Shown: positions 11,966 to 16,585 of the stretch, in pieces
Layout: every line of letters begins with the position of its first letter
Position numbering within the stretch: position 1 is the first letter of the stretch
Assembly: GCA_964429715.1 (NCBI GenBank)
Contig: CAYSCV010000025.1
Location: 1-16,585 of the forward strand
Direction of reading: 5' to 3'
DNA from: JACPNA01 sp964429715
GTDB taxonomy: Archaea; Nanobdellota; Nanobdellia; Woesearchaeales; GW2011-AR9
Length of the DNA: 16,585 bases
Notes under the pieces: generated by a model
Told to the model about the DNA's origin: nothing
Seen by the model: the letters and a program-made list of their open reading frames with translations, nothing else
The model's database searches: none
Position numbers and translations under genes: made by a program

Positions 11966-13087
11966 ATGATGAACAACAAACAAGGTGTCCTTCCATCTCA
12001 ATTCATCCGCCACCTCATCAACAACGGTTACATCTACATTCCAGAAGAATATGAAAACAAAACCATCCCTGAAGAACAAATCCAACCCGCAAGCCTAGAT
12101 TTAACGCTAGGAAATCACGCTTATTGCATTCGTGGACGCCCAAGTTCTACACAACTAGAAAAATACCCTCCCCAAAAAGAATTTCATAAATATAACTTCC
12201 CCATAAACACAACCGGAACACCTCTTGACGAAACACTAATGTATCTTATTCCATCACAAGAACAATGTAAACCCCTCCCAAAAGGAATTATTGCCTACGC
12301 CAACAACAAAAGTTCTTCGGGGAGAATAAATCTTCAAACAAAATTAACCACCAAATATGGTGATGACATAATTCCAGAACAACAACAAAGTCAAATGTAC
12401 CTTCGCATCATGCCAAAACTCTTTCCCGTGCTCATTCGACCAGGTGATACTCTTAACCAAGTTCGCTTCATCTACGGCAACGCCGAGGTAAGCGACATCG
12501 AAATCGAAACACGACAAAAAGAAATCTGCTTCTTATACGATAAATCAGGCAAACCCCTTCTTCTAACCTCAAATTACCTTAACAATGGATTAATTGCCCA
12601 TCTTGACTTAGAACAAGAAATTGTCGGCTGGAAAGGAAAACGTAATCCAAGTGAAACTATCGACCTATCACGACGAGATTACCCTGCCCAAGAGTTTTGG
12701 GAAAAATTACATGTAGATAAACATGGCCTGCTCTTTTTGGAAGCCGGACAATTCTACATCCTCTCCACAAAAGAATATATCTGCGTCCCACCAGAATTCG
12801 CGCTAGAAATGCTTCCTTATGACCTCAACGCCGGCGGTGAATTTCGTTCTCACTACGCAGGTTTCTTCGACCCCGGCTTTGGCTGGAATAAAGACAACTC
12901 TATTCTCGGCCGCCCCGCCACACTCGAAGTAATTCCATTAGAAAACATGTACGTTGAAGACGGCCATGGTATCTGCAAATTCAAAGTCGAACGCATGGCA
13001 GAAATACCAGATAAAATATACGGTGAAAAACCAAACAGCAACTACCAGCAACAACTAGGCCCGCAACTGGCTAAATATTTTAAATAA
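11966..13087 (+). CDS. dcd: Double-domain 2'-deoxycytidine 5'-triphosphate deaminase
   Basis: Deaminates dCTP to dUTP (or on to dUMP), feeding dUMP to ThyA, whose operon diverges from it. At 373 residues it is about twice the ordinary Dcd and matches the long fused form best known from alphaproteobacteria. N-half: GVLPSQFIRHLINNGYI, then IQPASLDLTLG and NNKSSSGRINLQ (the SSxxR substrate motif), ending LIRPGDTLNQVRF. C-half: GLIAHLDL, a LEAGQFYILSTKEY strand, ICVPPEFALEMLPYD, GEFRSHYAGFFDPGFG and ATLEVIPLEN with the probable catalytic Glu. The close, SNYQQQLGPQLAKYFK, is also typical. The N-half position corresponding to that Glu reads YLRIMP, suggesting it lost activity or plays a binding role. 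The start at 11966 fits a leaderless mRNA; the next codon is also ATG. Confidence 0.87.
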   Translation: MMNNKQGVLPSQFIRHLINNGYIYIPEEYENKTIPEEQIQPASLDLTLGNHAYCIRGRPSSTQLEKYPPQKEFHKYNFPINTTGTPLDETLMYLIPSQEQCKPLPKGIIAYANNKSSSGRINLQTKLTTKYGDDIIPEQQQSQMYLRIMPKLFPVLIRPGDTLNQVRFIYGNAEVSDIEIETRQKEICFLYDKSGKPLLLTSNYLNNGLIAHLDLEQEIVGWKGKRNPSETIDLSRRDYPAQEFWEKLHVDKHGLLFLEAGQFYILSTKEYICVPPEFALEMLPYDLNAGGEFRSHYAGFFDPGFGWNKDNSILGRPATLEVIPLENMYVEDGHGICKFKVERMAEIPDKIYGEKPNSNYQQQLGPQLAKYFK

Positions 13088-13108
13088 AAATAATAAAATT
13101 AGCCCATA

Positions 13109-13342
13109 TCACATCACCTTTAACACCTTCTCCCGACTCGTAAAACCGCTCTTGATTTCCACTGCAACTCCCAATTCTTTTTTAAAGAATTTCACCAGAG
13201 CAACATTCGCTTTTCCATCTTCCGCAACCTCTTTCAAATAAACTTTCAACCCTCCATTCTCTTCTTTAATTTCATTTCGCCCAGCTTTTGGCATCACCCT
13301 CACTTTTAATTTCCCGTCAATAACATAAGAATTAAGACCCAT
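13109..13342 (-). CDS. DUF167/YggU family protein (UPF0235)
   Basis: A 77-residue single-domain alpha/beta protein. The family pattern is complete: LKVRVMPKAGRNEI, then LKVYLKEVAEDGKANVALVKFFKKELG, and a closing VEIKSGFTSREKVLKV. DGKAN-x2-L at the start of the long helix and SG-x2-SR-x-K are the most conserved stretches of UPF0235. The biochemical role is unknown, although the fold is small and widely conserved across life. The frame opens with a GTG at 13363, but the ATG at 13342 lies 25-26 nt from a TATA box and starts the protein where the family does. It converges on the dCTP deaminase gene with a 21-bp gap. Confidence 0.88.
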   Translation of the reverse strand: MGLNSYVIDGKLKVRVMPKAGRNEIKEENGGLKVYLKEVAEDGKANVALVKFFKKELGVAVEIKSGFTSREKVLKVM

Positions 13343-13363
13343 ATAATAAACAAAGAGAATCAC

Positions 13364-13371
13364 ATTTATAA
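13364..13371 (-). promoter_or_regulatory. TATA box of the DUF167 gene
   Basis: TTATAAAT on the minus strand is centred 25-26 nt before the ATG at 13342, supporting that start and a leaderless message. Confidence 0.55.
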
Positions 13372-13464
13372 CCTTTTCTCAAACAACTAGTATGAGATAT
13401 AGATAATGAAAAACGACCATCAAAAAATAACATAAAACATGCATATCATTAAACTAGCAATAAG

Positions 13465-13472
13465 CTTTAAAA
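13465..13472 (+). promoter_or_regulatory. TATA box of the GINS gene
   Basis: CTTTAAAA predicts a transcript start near 13495, leaving a short leader that carries AGGGGG at 13496-13501, 10 nt before the ATG. Confidence 0.5.
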
Positions 13473-13511
13473 CCTCCATCTGCTCCATAAGAAACAGGGG
13501 GAAATGTTGGA

Positions 13512-14312
13512 ATGGAAAGCATAAAAATAACACTTGAAACATTGTACGACATTCTACGCAACGAGAAAAAACGCGAAGATTTACAGAAAATAGACTCTAC
13601 TTTCTTCGTTGATGTCGTCTCCTATCTTCGCGAAAAAAATACCCTTCTACAATCAAAAAAACAAGACAACGACCTATTCGCCTCTGGTGAACGCGACAAA
13701 TTAGAATACGAACTACGCAGTATAAAACGTATTCTCAGAGAAATCTACGAAAAACGTGAAAAAAAGATAATTGATATTGCCTTAAATCGAAGTAAAACCG
13801 GTTCCGATATCATCGATACTTCCGCCATGCTTACCGAAGAAAAAATGTTCTACGAAGAACTCCTCCGCACTCTCGACACCTACCGCCAAGGCATTATTCA
13901 TCGTATATTTCGTGCAGAATTACCAGATGTAAGTATGCCAAGCCTCTGGCGCCCCACAACCCTCTCCACCCAAACTACAAACATAGAAAATATTTCGACC
14001 CATCAAACACCAATCTCATCATACGAAGCAGAAGAAGAAACTGATGAAAATACAGAAAATACACCCCAAACCACTCAACTAACCTCAACCACACCAGAAA
14101 TAAAACCAATCATTTCAGAGAAACCACCCACCATAACACCACAACCAACCATTCCTCAACTCATGACCAAAATCAAATTCATCCACGCAACCCCTCGCTT
14201 CATCTGGAAAGACATGAAAGAATATGGCCCATTTGATCCTGGAGAATTTATTGATATATTTCCTGAAGTCGCTGAATTACTAGTCAGAAAAGGCAGAGCA
14301 ACAAAAGTCTAG
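13512..14312 (+). CDS. gins51: GINS complex subunit, Gins51 (Sld5/Psf1-like) type
   Basis: Replication factor of the archaeal CMG-like helicase, binding MCM and the Cdc45/RecJ-like protein. The 266 residues have the A-linker-B order of the Sld5/Psf1 branch. A helical A domain (about 1-140) contains TLYDILRNEKKREDLQKID and LEYELRSIKRILREIYEKRE, followed by a long helix ending LLRTLDTYRQGIIHR. A Thr/Pro/Glu-rich disordered linker of about 75 residues comes next. The small beta-rich B domain covers about 219-266: KIKFIHATPRFIWKDMKEYG, then PFDPGEFIDIFPEVAELL and RKGRATKV. The linker is long. An AGGGGG site stands 10 nt upstream; an ATG at 13504 is out of frame. The gene converges on the lysA-like gene with only 7 bp between the stops. 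Confidence 0.88.
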   Translation: MESIKITLETLYDILRNEKKREDLQKIDSTFFVDVVSYLREKNTLLQSKKQDNDLFASGERDKLEYELRSIKRILREIYEKREKKIIDIALNRSKTGSDIIDTSAMLTEEKMFYEELLRTLDTYRQGIIHRIFRAELPDVSMPSLWRPTTLSTQTTNIENISTHQTPISSYEAEEETDENTENTPQTTQLTSTTPEIKPIISEKPPTITPQPTIPQLMTKIKFIHATPRFIWKDMKEYGPFDPGEFIDIFPEVAELLVRKGRATKV

Positions 14313-14319
14313 AATTATT

Positions 14320-15588
14320 TCACAACTCATTTCTAAATATCTCTTCAACTTTCTCTCTTCTACGTATCAATTCAATTGTTCCATCTTTTCGCAACAACAC
14401 CTCCGCTGCTTCTGGAAAAGAATTATAATTCTTCAATGACATACCTGAACAATATGCTCCTGCTCCACCAATTACCATTAAATCACCAACTTTCGCTTCA
14501 GGAAAATGCCGTGGTTTCAACATTTCTGGATTGTGAACTTCCACCGTCCAGATATCACCGCTCTCACAACAATGCCCCACCACAATATATTCTTTTTCTT
14601 CACTTCTCTTTTCATCCTGCGAAACAAGAGTTAAAGGATGTGGTGCACCATAAAATGTTGGCCTTGTTACTTCCGTCATCCCTGAATTCACAATAATAAA
14701 AGAATAAGAATCTGTTGCTTTCACATCAATTACTTTGGATATAACCATTCCCGCATTAGCAACAAGAAATGTTCCTGGCTCAATTTCTAAATGAAGTTTT
14801 CGCCCCGTTTCTTTATAAAAACTTCTAAACTCTTCTTTAATCACTTTCCCACATGCCAAAATATCAGTTTCTTTTTCCGCAGAAACTCTCGCCACTTTAA
14901 ACCCACCGCCTAAGTTTAATGTATGAACTTCTGAAAATTCTTTCACAAGATGTAAACTAAGTTTAGCCACATCCTTCCATACTTCTGGATCAGTACCTGA
15001 ACCGATATGCGTGTGTAATCTATCAATAACCAAATGATACTTCAACGCAATTCGTTTAACCTCATTAAGAGATTCATGCCAGATCCCAAAACTCGCTTCA
15101 GACCCCCCCACATTAACTCGTTTCATACTCCCAGAACCAACTCCAGGGTTTATTCGAATAGAAATATTTTTTTTCAAAGAAAAATTCTCTTGACAAATCC
15201 GCCCGATTATTTCAAGTTGTTGCAGAGAACAAACATTAATCAACCCTCCCTCATTTAAAAATAATTTCAATTCCGCATCCACCGGCCACTCTTGTGCCGT
15301 AAGTTGAATCTTGTCAACAGTAATTCCCGCCGCCTTTGCGCGTAACACTTCATAATATGAAGAAGCATCAATATGCAAACCTAAATCATTAAAAATAGTT
15401 AAAATACGTCTCGTAGGCAGTGCTTTCATCGCATACCTTACAGTAATCCCAAACTCATTTGGAAAATGTAATACTTGTTGCGCAGAATTTTTTAAAATTG
15501 CTTCGTTGTAGATAAAGAGAGGGGTATCATATTTACGAGCAATCTCAAAAATATGTTCACGTGTTAAACCCAGAAACACAGTCTTCAT
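14320..15588 (-). CDS. lysA: Diaminopimelate decarboxylase-family (LysA) PLP enzyme
   Basis: Fold-III PLP decarboxylase, expected to convert meso-diaminopimelate to lysine. The 422 residues match LysA in length and order. K55 in RYAMKALPTRRIL is the PLP lysine. HIDASSYYEVLRA, then HTHIGSGTDPEVW and NLGGGF (phosphate loop) follow, then EIEPGTFLVANAG. NSGMTEVTRPTFYGAPHPL and GHCCESGD carry the catalytic Cys-Glu of the partner subunit, and GAYCSGMSLKNYNSFP closes the barrel. The usual DAGM reads NSGM. No other lysine gene lies nearby, so a related substrate such as another diamino acid cannot be excluded. The ATG at 15588 is 26 nt from a TATA box, indicating a leaderless mRNA. Confidence 0.85.
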   Translation of the reverse strand: MKTVFLGLTREHIFEIARKYDTPLFIYNEAILKNSAQQVLHFPNEFGITVRYAMKALPTRRILTIFNDLGLHIDASSYYEVLRAKAAGITVDKIQLTAQEWPVDAELKLFLNEGGLINVCSLQQLEIIGRICQENFSLKKNISIRINPGVGSGSMKRVNVGGSEASFGIWHESLNEVKRIALKYHLVIDRLHTHIGSGTDPEVWKDVAKLSLHLVKEFSEVHTLNLGGGFKVARVSAEKETDILACGKVIKEEFRSFYKETGRKLHLEIEPGTFLVANAGMVISKVIDVKATDSYSFIIVNSGMTEVTRPTFYGAPHPLTLVSQDEKRSEEKEYIVVGHCCESGDIWTVEVHNPEMLKPRHFPEAKVGDLMVIGGAGAYCSGMSLKNYNSFPEAAEVLLRKDGTIELIRRREKVEEIFRNEL

Positions 15589-15609
15589 AAAATAAAAGTA
15601 AGAACGAAG

Positions 15610-15618
15610 TATTTAAAG
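15610..15618 (-). promoter_or_regulatory. TATA box of the lysA-like gene
   Basis: CTTTAAATA on the minus strand is centred 26 nt before the ATG at 15588, the same nonamer as at the SemiSWEET-like gene. Confidence 0.6.
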
Positions 15619-15685
15619 ATTGTTAAATTTATGCTCTACCAAATTCAAAGAAAGCTTTAATAATACCATTCAAAAGAGAACTTCA

Positions 15686-15693
15686 TTAAAAAA
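15686..15693 (+). promoter_or_regulatory. Weak TATA-like box of the MnmC-type gene
   Basis: TTAAAAAA is centred about 27 nt before the ATG at 15716. It is A-rich and weak, and supported mainly by the spacing seen at other genes here. Confidence 0.4.
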
Positions 15694-15715
15694 ATAATCC
15701 AAAACAAATAATAGC

Positions 15716-16402
15716 ATGGCCATCCTCCAAAAACTCAAAAAGATCATCACCGCAGATAACAGCGAATCATTTCTCAACGAAGAAGTAAAAGAAAGCTACC
15801 ACTCTCACTCTGGAGCCATTGAAGAAGCCTATAAAAAATATGTCATCCCCTGCAAGATAAAAGAAAAAGCCAACACCGGTGAATTAAAGATTCTTGACGT
15901 CTGTTTCGGCCTAGGTTATAACTCCGCCGCCGCCATCTCTGCTGCACTAGAAGAAAACCCCAACTGCAAAATTGAAGTGATCGGCCTAGAAATCGACCCT
16001 GACATCATCGCTAAAATTCAAGAAGTCAATCCCCAAATTCCCTACTTCTACCAATACAAAAAAATCACCAAAGACTCATTAGAATTCACCCACAAAAATG
16101 TAAAAGTAAAAATCCTCCTTGGTGACGCACACAACACCGCAAAAACTCTTCAAAGTAATTACTTCGACGCCATCTTCTTTGACCCCTTCTCACCAAAAAC
16201 CGCACCCGACATGTGGAATACAGAACTGCTTAGTGAAATGTATCGGCTCATCAAAAAAGACAGCATTCTTGCAACCTACTCCTGCGCAAGAATTGTCAGA
16301 GACAACCTCAAAGCCGTAGGCTTCATCTACGACGACGGCCCAACCGTAGGCAGACGAGGACCAGGAACGATTGCATTTAAATGGGAACTAGAGATAAAAT
16401 AA
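15716..16402 (+). CDS. Stand-alone MnmC-type (DUF752) methyltransferase
   Basis: A 228-residue SAM-dependent methyltransferase equivalent to the N-terminal half of bacterial MnmC, which makes mnm5U at the tRNA wobble uridine. The entry motif TADNSESFLNEEVKESYHSH is close to the family's DNS-TFYNEEY-E-YHS. The SAM site is ILDVCFGLGYNSA, and VIGLEIDPDI holds the ribose-binding acidic residue. FFDPFSPKTAPDMWNTELL is the catalytic signature of Methyltransf_30. It ends YSCARIVRDNLKAVGF and PTVGRRGPGTIAFKW. The FAD oxidoreductase half of bacterial MnmC is absent, as in other stand-alone forms. tRNA wobble modification is the likely job, but the nm5U substrate pathway in archaea is not visible here. 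The ASCH-domain gene starts 4 nt after the stop, so the two form an operon. Confidence 0.88.
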   Translation: MAILQKLKKIITADNSESFLNEEVKESYHSHSGAIEEAYKKYVIPCKIKEKANTGELKILDVCFGLGYNSAAAISAALEENPNCKIEVIGLEIDPDIIAKIQEVNPQIPYFYQYKKITKDSLEFTHKNVKVKILLGDAHNTAKTLQSNYFDAIFFDPFSPKTAPDMWNTELLSEMYRLIKKDSILATYSCARIVRDNLKAVGFIYDDGPTVGRRGPGTIAFKWELEIK

Positions 16403-16406
16403 AAAA

Positions 16407-16585
16407 ATGCACCACATCGCTTTTATGAAAAAATCGTGGAACCTCATTCCAAAAATTCTCTTAGGTGAAAAAACCATCGAATCTCGCTGGTACATTCATA
16501 AAATCAATCCTTGGAACAACATCCACCCAAATGACACAATCTACTTCAAAAACGGCGGTGAACCAATCACCGCAACCGCAGAAGT
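16407..16585 (+). CDS. ASCH/PUA-like domain protein, truncated by the window edge
   Basis: The first 59 codons of a gene that runs off the window. The visible part begins MHHIAFMKKSWNLIPKILLG, continues GEKTIESRWYIHKINPW and ends HPNDTIYFKNGGEPITATAEV. The order GEKTIESR, then W or P residues, then GD/ND-x-IYFK and a following strand is typical of ASCH and related PUA-fold domains, which bind RNA or modified nucleotides. ATG at 16425 is an alternative start. It follows the MnmC-type methyltransferase by 4 nt and is probably co-transcribed. A shared role in RNA modification is a reasonable inference. Confidence 0.72.
   Translation, partial: MHHIAFMKKSWNLIPKILLGEKTIESRWYIHKINPWNNIHPNDTIYFKNGGEPITATAE

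Noticed and set aside
9695..13087. Prophage or viral origin of the thyA-folA-tmk-dcd cluster
   Set aside because: Such genes are common in viruses, but no capsid, terminase, integrase, polymerase or attachment-site repeat is present, and base composition is like the neighbours.
14320..15588. Arginine or ornithine decarboxylase instead of LysA
   Set aside because: The CCESGD motif, the chain length and the RPTFYGAPHPL segment fit diaminopimelate decarboxylase better, though substrate is not proven.
1..16585. tRNA, rRNA, CRISPR array or insertion sequence
   Set aside because: No cloverleaf with a T-loop and CCA-side stem, no regularly spaced repeats and no transposase motif were seen. The only dispersed repeat is the two-copy hairpin.

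Overview
The window looks like chromosomal DNA of an AT-rich archaeon with a small, tightly packed genome, most likely a DPANN lineage close to Woesearchaeota or Pacearchaeota. The archaeal markers are archaease, a Gins51-type GINS subunit, transcription factor S, a Ser/His (ER/archaeal type) signal peptidase, TATA boxes about 27 nt upstream of start codons, and GGTGA/GAGGTGG Shine-Dalgarno sites. The DPANN placement is an inference. It rests on the cysteine-module lipoprotein, the long insert in the signal peptidase and the number of short orphan genes.

Layout. 1-4041 (all minus strand): a SemiSWEET-like transporter, a type 4 uracil-DNA glycosylase behind a cysteine-rich lipoprotein, a 33-residue mini-ORF, archaease, a small zinc-ribbon-like protein and MutY. 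4099-7539 (minus): a retropepsin-like protease overlapping its small partner, RNase D with an HRDC domain, an orphan protein, and a homologue of the aminoglycoside-resistance 16S rRNA G1405 methyltransferases (ArmA/Rmt/FmrO). 7605-9658 (plus): signal peptidase I, transcription factor S, a PepSY-like protein and a 28-codon mini-gene with its own promoter and T-run. 9695-11830 (minus): the operon thyA-folA-tmk. Divergent from it at 11966 is a double-domain dCTP deaminase of a bacterial type. 13109-16585: a DUF167 protein, Gins51, a LysA-type decarboxylase, a stand-alone MnmC-type methyltransferase and a truncated ASCH-domain gene.

How the genes fit together. thyA, folA, tmk and the dCTP deaminase form a compact dTTP supply module: dCTP to dUTP/dUMP, methylation of dUMP, folate recycling, and dTMP phosphorylation. 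UDG and MutY are base-excision repair enzymes. Archaease, RNase D, the MnmC-type enzyme and the FmrO-like enzyme point to RNA processing and modification. Most genes that open a transcription unit appear leaderless, with a TATA box centred 26-28 nt before the ATG. Downstream operon genes carry strong Shine-Dalgarno sites, some inside the preceding gene.

No tRNA, rRNA, CRISPR array, transposase or integrase was found. The observations most worth a second look are the archaeal ArmA/Rmt-like methyltransferase, the 28-codon mini-gene, the retropepsin/partner pair, the asymmetric fused dCTP deaminase, the unusual P-loop of the thymidylate kinase, and a duplicated hairpin element at 55-93 and 2922-2964.
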